DNA of 64,000 bases, from assembly GCA_964538505.1 (NCBI GenBank), contig CAZIDY010000013.1, positions 11,973 through 75,972 of the forward strand, given 5' to 3'. The notes below the pieces were generated by a model. The model saw nothing but the letters and a program-made list of their open reading frames with translations, searched no databases and had not been told where the DNA came from. Shown in pieces: positions 1 through 8,502 of this stretch (its first letter is position 1; each line of letters begins with the position of its first letter). The position numbers and the translations under genes are program-made. This DNA is from Zeimonas sp964538505. Its GTDB lineage: Bacteria > Pseudomonadota > Gammaproteobacteria > Burkholderiales > Burkholderiaceae_E.

Positions 1-1
1 C

Positions 2-856
2 AAGCTGATCGAGCGGCTGCGCGAACTGCTCGAGGAGCAGAAGGAGCGCCACGAAGGCGGCAGCAAGTGGATCGGCACCAACGGAACCTCGCCCTTCGGC
101 CATGGCGGCTACAACCCGCAGGGCATCCGCATCGGCGGTCCGTCGGCCGGCAACCGCACCGCGCTGAAGGTATGGGAGCAGCGCGCCTACCGCGACTACG
201 ACGACCAGGTCGAACTCGGCACGCGCAACATCAAGGTCGCGCTGCGGCGACTGCGCAAGTTCGCGCGCGAAGGTGCCGAAGAAGAGCTCGACCTCGACGA
301 CACGATCGCCTCCACCGCACGCAACGCCGGCTGGCTCGACATCCGGATGGTTCCCGAGCGGCACAACACGATCAAGGTGCTGATGCTGCTCGACGTCGGC
401 GGCACGATGGACGAGCACATCCAGCAGACCGAGGAGCTGTTCTCGGCAGCGAAAACCGAGTTCAAGCACCTCGAGTTCTACTACTTCCACAACTGCGTCT
501 ACGACCACGTCTGGAAGAACAACCGGCGACGCCACGCCGAGCGCTTCGACACCTGGGACATCCTGCGCAAGTACAACCCCGACTACCGGCTGATCCTCGT
601 CGGCGACGCCACGATGAGCCCCTACGAGGTGCTGCAACCCGGAGGGTCGGTCGAGTACAACAACGAGGAAGCGGGCGCCGTCTGGCTGCGACGCCTGGTC
701 GAGCGCTTCCCGAAGTTCGCGTGGCTGAACCCCGAGCCCGAAGGCGTCTGGGAGTACCGGCAGTCGATCGCCGTCATCCGGCAGATCCTGCAGGGACGGA
801 TGTATCCGCTGACGATGCAGGGACTCGAGCGCGCGATGCGCGAGCTGTCGAAGTAG
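2..856 (+). CDS. VWA/CoxE-like protein, 3' part
   Basis: The frame is open from the window edge, so the 5' end lies outside; 284 residues are visible. An N-terminal basic helical stretch is followed by a Gly-rich segment (SPFGHGGYNPQGIRIGG, residues about 30-46). A VWA-type core follows around residues 117-145, where VLMLLDVGGTMDEH is a variant of the DxSxS metal-site motif with Gly in place of the first Ser. The layout fits the COG3825-type CoxE-like proteins of unknown function, which often sit beside MoxR-type AAA ATPases; any such partner would be upstream of the window. The family is inferred from the motif and Gly-rich linker. The gene is convergent with the aquaporin gene, 31 bp away. 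Confidence 0.75.
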   Translation, partial: KLIERLRELLEEQKERHEGGSKWIGTNGTSPFGHGGYNPQGIRIGGPSAGNRTALKVWEQRAYRDYDDQVELGTRNIKVALRRLRKFAREGAEEELDLDDTIASTARNAGWLDIRMVPERHNTIKVLMLLDVGGTMDEHIQQTEELFSAAKTEFKHLEFYYFHNCVYDHVWKNNRRRHAERFDTWDILRKYNPDYRLILVGDATMSPYEVLQPGGSVEYNNEEAGAVWLRRLVERFPKFAWLNPEPEGVWEYRQSIAVIRQILQGRMYPLTMQGLERAMRELSK

Positions 857-887
857 CTCGCGTACCAGCGCGCCGAGCCCGCCCGGG

Positions 888-1577
888 TCAGTCGTCGTCC
901 TTGCCGATGACGTTGTAGATCACCGCACCCAGCGCTCCGCCGACGATCGGCGCCAGCCAGAACAGCCACAACTGCGCCACGGCCCAGTCACCAACGAAAA
1001 CCGCCACGCCGGTGCTCCGGGCGGGATTCACCGAAGTGTTGGTGACCGGGATGCTGATCAGGTGGATCAGCGTCAACGCCAGTCCGATCGCGATCGGCGC
1101 CAGGCCCTGGGGAGCACGCCGGTCGGTCGAGCCCATGATCACGAGCACGAAGAACGCGGTCATGACGACCTCGCTGACCAGCGCCGCGGAAAGCGAATAG
1201 CCACCCGGCGAGTGATCGCCAAAGCCGTTCGCTGCGAAGCCGTTCGACACGTCGAAGCCGGGCGCGCCCGACGCGATGAAGTAGAGAACAGCGCCGGCCG
1301 CGACGCCGCCGAGCACCTGCGCGACCACGTAGGGAAGAAGCTGCGACGCGGGAAAGCGGCCGCCTGCCCAGAGCCCGACGGAGACCGCCGGATTCAGGTG
1401 GCAGCCCGAGATGTGACCGATCGCGAACGCCATGGTCAGCACGGTGAGACCGAAGGCAAGCGCAACGCCGTGCAGGCCGATGCCGAGTTCGGGAAACGCC
1501 GCCGCCAGCACCGCGCTGCCGCAGCCGCCCAACACGAGCCAGAAGGTTCCGATAAATTCCGCCGAGTACGCTTTCAT
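888..1577 (-). CDS. aqpZ: Aquaporin Z-type water channel
   Basis: This 229-residue integral membrane protein has the two pore-forming NPA boxes, HLNPAVSVG near residue 62 and VNPARS near residue 183, and six hydrophobic spans. The N-terminus (MKAYSAEFIGTFWLVLGGCG) is typical of bacterial AqpZ, and the length matches the family. Such channels let water cross the inner membrane along osmotic gradients. A histidine after the second span (GHISGCHLNPA) and the overall similarity favour the water-selective type over a glycerol facilitator. The gene stands alone between the VWA gene and a broken glycosylase gene. Confidence 0.93.
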   Translation of the reverse strand: MKAYSAEFIGTFWLVLGGCGSAVLAAAFPELGIGLHGVALAFGLTVLTMAFAIGHISGCHLNPAVSVGLWAGGRFPASQLLPYVVAQVLGGVAAGAVLYFIASGAPGFDVSNGFAANGFGDHSPGGYSLSAALVSEVVMTAFFVLVIMGSTDRRAPQGLAPIAIGLALTLIHLISIPVTNTSVNPARSTGVAVFVGDWAVAQLWLFWLAPIVGGALGAVIYNVIGKDDD

Positions 1578-1625
1578 TTAGCTTCCCGTTATTCAACAAC
1601 CGGTTGGGGGAACTGCACTGAAGTC

Positions 1626-2041
1626 TCAGAACATCGGATTGATGCTCAACGACAGCATCGCCGACAGCTGACACAACGGCCTTCCCGAGCTTCGCTGCAA
1701 CTCGTTGAAGGCCTCCTGCACCCTGTGCAGATCGTTACGCCTCGATGGTTCGTGATCGATGACGCAGGTAGCCGTCGATCTGCTCCGGACCGAGCAGCAC
1801 CATTTCCTCGGGCACGAAGCCCCGGAAGGCTTCCTCGAAGGCAGGCCACCGGGCATCGACCACCGAGTGCTGCATCCCGGCCTGGAACACCCGCTGAGTC
1901 ATCGCGGACAGATAGCGATCGTCGCACTTGTGCTTCAGTTCCTCCGGAGTCAGCGCCTTCGGCAGGAAAGCCTCCATCGCCTCGTCCGATTCGAAACGAC
2001 TTCGTACCGTGTCGTAGAGCCAGCGATAGTCGATTGCCATG
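1626..2041 (-). pseudogene. tag: DNA-3-methyladenine glycosylase I remnant, centre deleted
   Basis: The first frame (from 2041, about 95 residues) carries a typical N-terminal half with VFQAGMQHSVVDARWPAFEE and ends at a stop at 1735. A second frame resumes at about 1756 and runs to 1626 with EPSRRNDLHRVQEAF and SSGRPLCQLSAMLSLSIN. This resembles the last 35-40 residues of the same glycosylase family. The central portion, about 80-90 residues including the catalytic and adenine-binding part, is absent and the two ends are out of frame. The enzyme normally excises 3-methyladenine from alkylated DNA; this copy should be inactive. It begins 7 bp after dctM. The family assignment is from memory of homologues and fairly firm for the N-terminal part. 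Confidence 0.7.
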
Positions 2042-2048
2042 CCTGTCC

Positions 2049-3335
2049 TCAGCGAAATCCGAGCACGTACGGCAGCCACGTCGACAGCGCCGGAAAGAAC
2101 GTCAGCAGCACCAGCACGACGAGGTGCGCAACAAGAAACGGCGGCAGCTCGCGGATCAGCGCCGTCATGCCCACCTTCACCGTCACCGACGTGACGAACA
2201 GCAGCCCGCCGACCGGCGGCGTGATCATCCCCAGCGTGAGGTTCACGATCACGACGATCGCGAAGTGCACCGGATCGATGCCGAGCGACGCGGCGATCGG
2301 CGCGAGGATCGGCACCAGGATCATCACGCCGGGCAGCGGCTCGAGGAAGATCCCGAAGAGCAGCAACAGCACGTTCACCGCGAGCAGGAACATCAGCGGA
2401 TCGAGATCCCAGCCGACGATCGTCTCGGCGAGCGTCTGCGGAACGCGCTCGATCGTGAGGATCCATGCGAAGGCCGCCGAGGCGCCGACGATCAGCAACA
2501 CCGCGGCAGTGAGCAGCGCCGCGCGCGACAGGATCCCCGGCACCGCATTCCAGCGCAGCGTGCGATAGATCCACTTCCCGCAGACGAGCGCGTAGAACAC
2601 CGCTACGACGGAGGCCTCGGTCGGTGTGAACACGCCGAAGCGGATGCCGACGATGATGATCACGATCAGCAGCAGCGCGGGCAGCGCCTGCCAGGTGTTG
2701 CGCAGCATCTCGCGCAACGGCGGCGGGCCATCGGTGGCGTGCCCACTGCGCCGACGGCACGCCCACCAGTTGGTCGCCGCCATCGCCAGCGCGATCATCG
2801 CGCCCGGCACGAAACCGGCCATGAACAGCGTGCCGACCGAGACGTTCTCGTCCTGCAGCGCGTAGATGATCATGATGATCGACGGCGGAATGATCGGGCC
2901 GACGATCGCGGTGCTCGCCGTGAGCGCGGCTGCATAGCTGCGCTCGTAGCCCGCCTTCTCCATCATCCGCGACATCATCGCGCCCGGGCCGGCAACGTCG
3001 GCCATCGCCGATCCGGAGATGCCCGAGAACAGCGTCAGCGACAGCACGTTCGCGTAGCCCAGGCCGCCGCGCAGATGGCTGACGAACTGCGCGGCGAAAC
3101 GCAGCAGCACCACGGTGAGCGCGCCCCCGCTCATCAGCTCGGCGGCCAGGATGAAGAAGGGCACCGCCATCAGCGGAAAGCTGTCCAGGCCGGTGAACAT
3201 CTCCTTGAACACGACGAGCTGCGGGTAGCGTCCGCTCGCGAACACCGCGATCGACGCGCCCATCGCCAGCGCGAACGCAATCGGAACGCCGATCGCGAAC
3301 AGCACCAGCGTGGCGATGAACAGTGTCAGCGCCAC
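2049..3335 (-). CDS. dctM: TRAP transporter large permease (DctM type)
   Basis: This 428-residue protein has about twelve hydrophobic spans and the features of the 12-TM DctM subunit: the opening VALTLFIATLVLFAIGVPIAFAL, a long conserved stretch with GSAMADVAGPGAMM near residue 112, and a Gly/Pro-rich TPPVGG near residue 390. In the inner membrane it forms the ion-coupled translocation path for a substrate delivered by DctP, probably an organic acid. The start is a GTG at 3333-3335. It lies downstream of dctP and dctQ in one transcription unit, 67 bp after dctQ. Substrate cannot be told from sequence. Confidence 0.9.
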   Translation of the reverse strand: MALTLFIATLVLFAIGVPIAFALAMGASIAVFASGRYPQLVVFKEMFTGLDSFPLMAVPFFILAAELMSGGALTVVLLRFAAQFVSHLRGGLGYANVLSLTLFSGISGSAMADVAGPGAMMSRMMEKAGYERSYAAALTASTAIVGPIIPPSIIMIIYALQDENVSVGTLFMAGFVPGAMIALAMAATNWWACRRRSGHATDGPPPLREMLRNTWQALPALLLIVIIIVGIRFGVFTPTEASVVAVFYALVCGKWIYRTLRWNAVPGILSRAALLTAAVLLIVGASAAFAWILTIERVPQTLAETIVGWDLDPLMFLLAVNVLLLLFGIFLEPLPGVMILVPILAPIAASLGIDPVHFAIVVIVNLTLGMITPPVGGLLFVTSVTVKVGMTALIRELPPFLVAHLVVLVLLTFFPALSTWLPYVLGFR

Positions 3336-3402
3336 GACGCCGTTGCGCGCCGATGCCCGGCGCTGCGTCGCGCGATCTCAGCAGCCGGATCGAATGCGGG
3401 CA

Positions 3403-3915
3403 TCAGAGGGTGGCGGCCGTCTCGGCATCGATCTCGTCCGACTCGATCGCACGCCGCTCGAGCACGTATCGACGCGCCACCAGCAGCAGGTGCACGATGA
3501 GCAGCACGAAGCCCAGCGGCATTGCGACATAGACCCACCCGAACGAGATACCGGTGGCAGCGGTCGTCTGGAAACGCATCACGCTGGTGTAGAGCGCGCC
3601 CTGCCACGCCATCACCGAGAAGAACACCAGCAACGACACGACGATGAGCGCGCGCAGCCAGCGCCCGGCGCGCCCCGGCAGCATGTCGTGCAGATTCTCG
3701 ATCGCAATGTGCCCGCCGAAGCGCAGCACGAGGCCGGCGCCGAGGAAGGTCAGCCAGATCATCAGGTGCCGCGCGACCTCCTCGGCCCACACCAGCGAGT
3801 CGTTGGTGAGGTAGCGCAGCACGACGTTGGCGAACACGATGCACGCCATCGCCGCGAGCAGCAGCACGAGCAGCCAGCGGTTGGCGGCGACGAATGCGCG
3901 CTCGAGCGCCTGCAT
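3403..3915 (-). CDS. dctQ: TRAP transporter small permease (DctQ type)
   Basis: This 170-residue protein has four predicted membrane spans. The conserved sequence FANVVLRYLTNDSLVWAEEVARHLMIW (residues about 28-54, shown in part) is the hallmark of DctQ subunits. It pairs with DctM to form the membrane complex of a tripartite ATP-independent periplasmic transporter. It sits between dctP (30 bp upstream) and dctM, the standard order. The C-terminal tail (ERRAIESDEIDAETAATL) is acidic and cytoplasmic. Confidence 0.9.
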   Translation of the reverse strand: MQALERAFVAANRWLLVLLLAAMACIVFANVVLRYLTNDSLVWAEEVARHLMIWLTFLGAGLVLRFGGHIAIENLHDMLPGRAGRWLRALIVVSLLVFFSVMAWQGALYTSVMRFQTTAATGISFGWVYVAMPLGFVLLIVHLLLVARRYVLERRAIESDEIDAETAATL

Positions 3916-3945
3916 CCCGGCCGAGGAACCTGGTTCCGCCCGCCG

Positions 3946-4935
3946 CTACTGCGCGTTGGCGATGCTCTGGATCAGCTCCTTGCCGTACTTGCCGTAGTAC
4001 TGCACGTAGGCCGGCGCGAGCGCCTTCTGGAAGGCCGCCTTTGCCGGATCGTCGAGGACGACGACCTGCATGCCGGCCGCGCGCACGTTCTCGACCCCGG
4101 CACGCTCGACCTCGTCGACGAAGGCGCGCATCGCGGCAACGCCGGCTTTCGCGCCGTCGACGAGCGCCTTCTTCCCGGCGTCATCCAGGCTGTTCCACAG
4201 CTTCGGCGAGACCATCAGCGCAGCCGGCGAATACACGTGTCCGGTGAGCGTGAGGTGCTTCTGCACCTGCGCCAGCTTCGCCGAGACGATGACCGACATC
4301 GGGTTCTCCTGCCCGTCGATCGTGCCCTGCTGCAGGGCACCGATCACCTCGGGCCAGGCCATCGGCGTCGGTGCCGCGCCCAGCGCCTTGAACGCGGCAA
4401 TGTGCACCGGGTTCTCCATCGTGCGGATCTTCAGCCCCTTCATGTCGTCCGGCTTCTCGACCGGATGTCTGCTGTTCGTCAGGTGCCGAAAACCCTGCTC
4501 GCCCCAGGCGAGCGCGATCAGGTTGCGCGCCGGGAACTTCTTGAGCAGGTCCTGTCCGATCGGCCCATCGAGCACCGAACGCGCGTGCGCCAGGTCGCGG
4601 AACAGGAACGGGATATCGGTGACGCCGACTTCCGGAACGAAGTTGCTCAGCGTGCCGCTCGAGACGATCACCGCTTCGAGCGTGCCCAGTTGCAGGCTTT
4701 CGACGGTTTCGCGCTCTCCGCCCAGCGCGCTCGACGGAAAGTGCTTGAACTTCAGCTTGCCGCCGCTCGCCTTCTCGGCGGTTTCCGCCCAGGCATTGGC
4801 GCCCGCGCCGTAGTGAGAATTCACGGCGAGCGCGTAGGCGAGCTTGACCTCGGTCTGCGCGTTCGCCGCAGGCGCGGCCAGCAACGAAGTGACCAGCAGT
4901 GCCGCAATCGTCGACACCTGCGAGACGAACCGCAT
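3946..4935 (-). CDS. dctP: TRAP transporter periplasmic binding protein (DctP type)
   Basis: This 329-residue precursor has a clear signal peptide (MRFVSQVSTIAALLVTSLLA, cleavage after AANA, about residue 26). The mature part carries DctP-family marks: KFKHFPSSALGGERETVESLQLGTLE (in part, near residue 55) and GLKIRTMENPVHIAAFKALGAAPTPM (in part, near residue 145), which contains the conserved Arg expected to bind the substrate carboxylate. The ATG at 4933-4935 was chosen over an in-frame start 60 bp upstream because it opens the signal peptide and has AGGAGA placed 7 nt before it. It is the first gene of the dctPQM unit. The likely ligand class is organic acids; the exact ligand is unknown. 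Confidence 0.92.
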   Translation of the reverse strand: MRFVSQVSTIAALLVTSLLAAPAANAQTEVKLAYALAVNSHYGAGANAWAETAEKASGGKLKFKHFPSSALGGERETVESLQLGTLEAVIVSSGTLSNFVPEVGVTDIPFLFRDLAHARSVLDGPIGQDLLKKFPARNLIALAWGEQGFRHLTNSRHPVEKPDDMKGLKIRTMENPVHIAAFKALGAAPTPMAWPEVIGALQQGTIDGQENPMSVIVSAKLAQVQKHLTLTGHVYSPAALMVSPKLWNSLDDAGKKALVDGAKAGVAAMRAFVDEVERAGVENVRAAGMQVVVLDDPAKAAFQKALAPAYVQYYGKYGKELIQSIANAQ

Positions 4936-5098
4936 GTACGTTCTCCTGATGTGAAGATGCGGGGCCGGTCGACGCGACGGCCCTCCCGGAACCATCCGCG
5001 ACGGTCTTCGCGATCGTCCGCCGACGGCGGGGGATTATGTCACGCGGCCCGTTGTCGGGAAACCGCTCGACGCACTCGTCGATGATTCCGACGCGCTT

Positions 5099-6916
5099 TC
5101 AATCCGCGATCGGCGGCGCCACCTTCAGCACCTCGTCCAGCGTCGTCTGGCCGGCGGCAATCCGCTGCGCACCTGCCAGACGCAACGGACGCATGCCCGC
5201 GCGCATTGCGCGCCTGCGGATCTCGGCGAGATCGACGCGCTCGTCGATCAGGCGCCGCAGGTCGGCGTCGAGCTGCAGCAGCTCGTACAGCCCGGCGCGG
5301 CCCCGAAATCCCGTCATCCGACAATCGAGGCAGCCGACCGGCCGGTAGACGCGCGACGGATTCGGCGCACGAAACGGCCGGATCAGCGCGCTCCACTGCT
5401 CTTCCGGCAGCGACCCCGTCGCCTCCTTGCACGATTCGCACAGCGTGCGCACGAGGCGCTGCGCCATCACGCCGATCAGCGTCGCGTTCAGCAGATACGG
5501 CGGCACGCCGAGATCGAGCAGGCGCGTGATCGCCGACGGCGCATCGTTGGTGTGCAGCGTCGACAGCACCAGGTGCCCGGTGAGCGCGGCCTGGATCGCC
5601 ATCTCGGCGGTCTCGAGGTCGCGGATCTCGCCCACCATCACGATGTCGGGGTCCTGGCGCATCAGCGCCCGGATCGCATCGGCGAAGCCGAGCTCGATGC
5701 CGCTCTGCACCTGCATCTGGTTGAACGCAGGCTCGACCATCTCGATCGGGTCCTCGACCGTGCAGACGTTCACCTCGTCGGTCGCCAGCCCCTTGAGCGT
5801 CGTGTACAGCGTCGTCGTCTTGCCCGAGCCGGTCGGACCGGTGACGAGCACGATGCCGTTGGGCCGCGTCGTCATCGATTCCCACAGGTCGAGGTCGTCG
5901 TCCTGGAAGCCGAGCTCGGCAAAGTCGCGCACGAGCACCTCGGGATCGAAGATGCGCATGACGAGCTTCTCGCCGAAGGCCGTCGGCAGCGTCGACAGCC
6001 GCAGTTCGATCTCGCGCCCGTCGGCGGTACGCGTCTTGACGCGCCCGTCCTGCGGCCGGCGCTTCTCGATCACGTCCATCCGGCCGAGCAGCTTGATGCG
6101 GCTCGTCATCGCGGCGAGCACCGAGGGGGGGAGCCGGTAGACGTTGTGCAGCACGCCGTCGATGCGGAAGCGGATCGCCCCCGTCTCGCGACGCGGCTCG
6201 AGGTGGATGTCGCTCGCGCGCTGCTCGAACGCGTATTGCCACAGCCAGTCGACGATCGTGACGATGTGCTGGTCGTTCGCATCGACGCTGCGCCCGGAGC
6301 GCCCGAGCTCGACGAGCTGCTCGAAGTTGCTCTGGTGCGCGGCCGCGCCGTTCTTCTGCGCGCCGCGCACGGTACGCGCGAGCGTGAAGAACTCGACGAT
6401 GTAGCGCGGTATCTCCTGCGGATCGGCGACGACGCGCCGGATCGGCTTGCGCAGCATCGAGCCGAGCTCGTCGACCCAGTCGGTGACGAACGGCTCGGCG
6501 GTGGCGATCGTGACGCCGTCGGAATCGACGGCAAGCGGCAGGATCTTGAAGCGCGTCGCGTACTGGCTCGACATCACGTCGCAGACGCGCGCGAGATCGA
6601 CCTTCAGCGGATCGATGCGCGCGTGCGGCAGCCCGACGCGCTGCGCGAACCACGGAACGAGCACGTCGAAGTCGACGAGGCGGTGGCTTTCGGGCGATCG
6701 CAGCTTGCGACGCGCGATCGAGACGAGCGCGTGCTGCTCGCCGCTCGACAGGTTTGCGTAGCGCGCGACCGAGTCCGCGTCTTCCTGCGAAATCACGCGG
6801 TCCTCGACGAGCGCCGGAAGCAGGTCCTCGACCGTCACGCGACAGCCCGGCCGGCCGAGCGCGGGCAGCGGTGCGGATACGGCCGCCGCCGCGGCGGATC
6901 CGGTGCGCGCGTTCAT
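5099..6916 (-). CDS. GspE/PilB-type secretion or pilus ATPase
   Basis: The 605-residue protein has an N-terminal MshEN/T2SSE_N-type domain (to about residue 170) and a hexameric ATPase domain. Walker A is GPTGSGKTTTLYTT (about 346-359). An Asp box (EDPIEM), Walker B/His region (DPDIVMVGEIRDLETAEMA) and STLHTND follow. A four-cysteine zinc motif is split as CESC and CLDC (about residues 495-535). Such proteins power type II secretion or type IV pilus assembly from the cytoplasm. No other gsp or pil gene is nearby, so it is an orphan. The start at 6914-6916 precedes the Ala-rich leader; longer frames upstream lack family resemblance. Confidence 0.87.
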   Translation of the reverse strand: MNARTGSAAAAAVSAPLPALGRPGCRVTVEDLLPALVEDRVISQEDADSVARYANLSSGEQHALVSIARRKLRSPESHRLVDFDVLVPWFAQRVGLPHARIDPLKVDLARVCDVMSSQYATRFKILPLAVDSDGVTIATAEPFVTDWVDELGSMLRKPIRRVVADPQEIPRYIVEFFTLARTVRGAQKNGAAAHQSNFEQLVELGRSGRSVDANDQHIVTIVDWLWQYAFEQRASDIHLEPRRETGAIRFRIDGVLHNVYRLPPSVLAAMTSRIKLLGRMDVIEKRRPQDGRVKTRTADGREIELRLSTLPTAFGEKLVMRIFDPEVLVRDFAELGFQDDDLDLWESMTTRPNGIVLVTGPTGSGKTTTLYTTLKGLATDEVNVCTVEDPIEMVEPAFNQMQVQSGIELGFADAIRALMRQDPDIVMVGEIRDLETAEMAIQAALTGHLVLSTLHTNDAPSAITRLLDLGVPPYLLNATLIGVMAQRLVRTLCESCKEATGSLPEEQWSALIRPFRAPNPSRVYRPVGCLDCRMTGFRGRAGLYELLQLDADLRRLIDERVDLAEIRRRAMRAGMRPLRLAGAQRIAAGQTTLDEVLKVAPPIAD

Positions 6917-6990
6917 GCGGAGACGGTAGCAACCGGCGCGCGTCCTGCCTGCGTGCAGCGGACGAGTGGTCGATCGATCGCCGTCGATGG

Positions 6991-7413
6991 TTACCGCTTC
7001 ACCCGTGACTTCCCTGGCCAGACGCGAAGCTCGCTGTGCTTCGCCGCGTGCGTGAAATCCTTGTCGGTCGTGAGCAGCGTCAGATCGTGACGAATGCAGA
7101 GCCGGGCGATCAGGGCATCGATAGTGCCGATCTGGACACCTGCCTGACGACACGTATTGCGCAGTGCCGCTGCACCGATGTGATCGTCGCGATCCGGCTG
7201 AAGCAGTGGAAAGGCGGCGAAGTGCTCGATGATCCGGGCGCGTGCTCTCGGCCCCGAGAAGCCCTGCAGGAGCTCCTGGAGAATCAGTCCGGTCGTCACG
7301 ATGAGATCGGAACCCGACAAGGCGTCCCGGAGCTGATGCACCTCGGGTTCCGAAGCGTCGACATCGCGACGCAGTGCCAGAGACCAGACACTGGTGTCGA
7401 CCAGCAGGGTCAT
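6991..7413 (-). CDS. vapC: VapC-type PIN-domain toxin
   Basis: The 140-residue PIN domain starts MTLLVDTSVWSLALRR, with the first catalytic Asp at residue 6. It keeps the other acidic positions: Glu in QELLQGF, Asp in GTIDALIA and TTDKDF near the C-terminus. PIN toxins are Mg-dependent RNases that cleave tRNA or rRNA. The start ATG overlaps the stop of the upstream antitoxin gene (ATGA, 4 bp), the usual translational coupling. All four acidic residues are present, so the toxin should be active when not held by VapB. Confidence 0.9.
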   Translation of the reverse strand: MTLLVDTSVWSLALRRDVDASEPEVHQLRDALSGSDLIVTTGLILQELLQGFSGPRARARIIEHFAAFPLLQPDRDDHIGAAALRNTCRQAGVQIGTIDALIARLCIRHDLTLLTTDKDFTHAAKHSELRVWPGKSRVKR

Positions 7414-7616
7414 CTGTCGCGCCGGGATCGTTCGGCTTTGTAGTCGAACGATTTGTCCCACTCGAGCTTGCCCAGGAGATCGGCGACTCGTCGCTGTTCG
7501 CGGCGAGCGATGAACTCCTCGAGCGCCTTCGTTACTGCAGCCTTTTTCGTTCGTTCGCCGCTGACTTCGACCGCCCGATCGAGGAGCTCCGGATCGATTG
7601 CAAGATTGGTGGCCAT
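7410..7616 (-). CDS. vapB: VapB-type antitoxin
   Basis: This is a 68-residue protein. The N-terminal half (MATNLAIDPELLDRAVEVSG) is a ribbon-helix-helix segment of the VapB type, and ERTKKAAVTKALEEFIARRE forms its second helix. The C-terminal tail (LEWDKSFDYKAERSRRDR) should wrap the toxin's active site. It precedes vapC with a 4-bp overlap. AAGGAG lies about 7 nt before the ATG. A perfect 7-bp inverted repeat lies 14 bp upstream and overlaps a probable -10 box, which suggests classic autorepression by the VapBC complex. Confidence 0.88.
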   Translation of the reverse strand: MATNLAIDPELLDRAVEVSGERTKKAAVTKALEEFIARREQRRVADLLGKLEWDKSFDYKAERSRRDR

Positions 7617-7629
7617 GTGCGACTCCTTG

Positions 7630-7653
7630 TGCAGGATTCTACACATTCCTGCA
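7630..7653 (-). promoter_or_regulatory. Probable VapBC operator overlapping the -10 box
   Basis: TGCAGGA (7630-7636) is mirrored exactly by TCCTGCA (7647-7653) with a 10-bp spacer. Read on the minus strand, the spacer contains TAGAAT, a fair -10 box. The position just upstream of vapB fits self-repression; this is inferred, not shown. Confidence 0.6.
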
Positions 7654-7724
7654 CCGTTGACGCGCCGGGCCGATCCCGCAAGAATCTTCGGATCGCTTCC
7701 CCACGAGCCGACGAGGAGAGTTCG

Positions 7725-8417
7725 ATGCGTATCCGATCGAGCAGTGTGTGGCTGGCAGCGGCAGGGTTCACGGCAGTGGCAGGCTGCGCGCAGATGGAGA
7801 CGGCCCGGCAGCCGACCCCGGTGAACATGACCTTCTTCGTGACGAGCATCGGCCCCGGCAACGGCGGCGACCTCGGCGGACTCACGGGCGCCGACCGGCA
7901 CTGCCAGTCGCTTGCGCAGGCAGCGGGCGCCGGCAACCGTGCCTGGCGCGCCTACCTCAGCACGCAGGGCGCCTCGATGAGCGACATGAACTTCGTCGAC
8001 GCGCGTGATCGCATCGGCAACGGCCCCTGGCACAACGCGAACGGCGTCCTGATCGCCCGCAATGTCGACGAACTGCACTCGGCGAAGAACAACCTGAACC
8101 GCGAGACCGCGCTCGACGAGAAAGGCCGGCTGATCCGCGACCGAACGCAGAAACCGAACGAGCACGACATCCTGACCGGCTCGCGCCCGGACGGCACTGC
8201 ATTCCCCGGACCCCCGTTCGCCGACATGACCTGCGGGAACTGGACGAAGAGCGGCACCGACGGCTCCGCAATGGTCGGCCACTTCGACCGCGCCGGCCCC
8301 AGCAAGAGCGCGTGGGCCACGTCGTGGAACTCGGCGCATCCGACGCGCGGCTGCGATGCGCAAGGGCTGCGCAGCACCGGAGGCAACGGGCTGCTGTACT
8401 GCTTCGCCGCGCAATAG
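7725..8417 (+). CDS. Secreted lipoprotein with lectin-like fold, function unknown
   Basis: A 230-residue precursor opens with MRIRSSSVWLAAAGFTAVAGC, a lipobox (VAGC) that predicts lipid attachment at Cys21. The mature protein begins MTFFVTSIGPGNGGDLGGLTGA and contains ADRHCQSLAQ, WRAYLST and later CGNWT, HFDRAG and GLLYCFAA. This pattern is known from periplasmic or secreted proteins with a C-type-lectin or endostatin-like fold, cysteines at the two ends being likely partners. No enzymatic residues are recognised. GAGGAG lies about 8 nt before the ATG. A longer upstream extension of the frame was rejected because it overlaps the vapB promoter. Confidence 0.7.
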   Translation: MRIRSSSVWLAAAGFTAVAGCAQMETARQPTPVNMTFFVTSIGPGNGGDLGGLTGADRHCQSLAQAAGAGNRAWRAYLSTQGASMSDMNFVDARDRIGNGPWHNANGVLIARNVDELHSAKNNLNRETALDEKGRLIRDRTQKPNEHDILTGSRPDGTAFPGPPFADMTCGNWTKSGTDGSAMVGHFDRAGPSKSAWATSWNSAHPTRGCDAQGLRSTGGNGLLYCFAAQ

Positions 8418-8502
8418 CAGCGCTCCGGTCGACCCGACGTCGCTCGGCGCGGCACCCGGTCGACGAGGCTGCGGTCGGGTCCGTGCTCAACGCTGCGGAG
8501 CG

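Noticed and set aside
1062..3500. 812-codon plus-strand open frame opposite aqpZ and dctM
   Set aside because: Arg/His/Gln-rich sequence with no domain, antisense to well-recognised genes; a product of high GC and codon bias.
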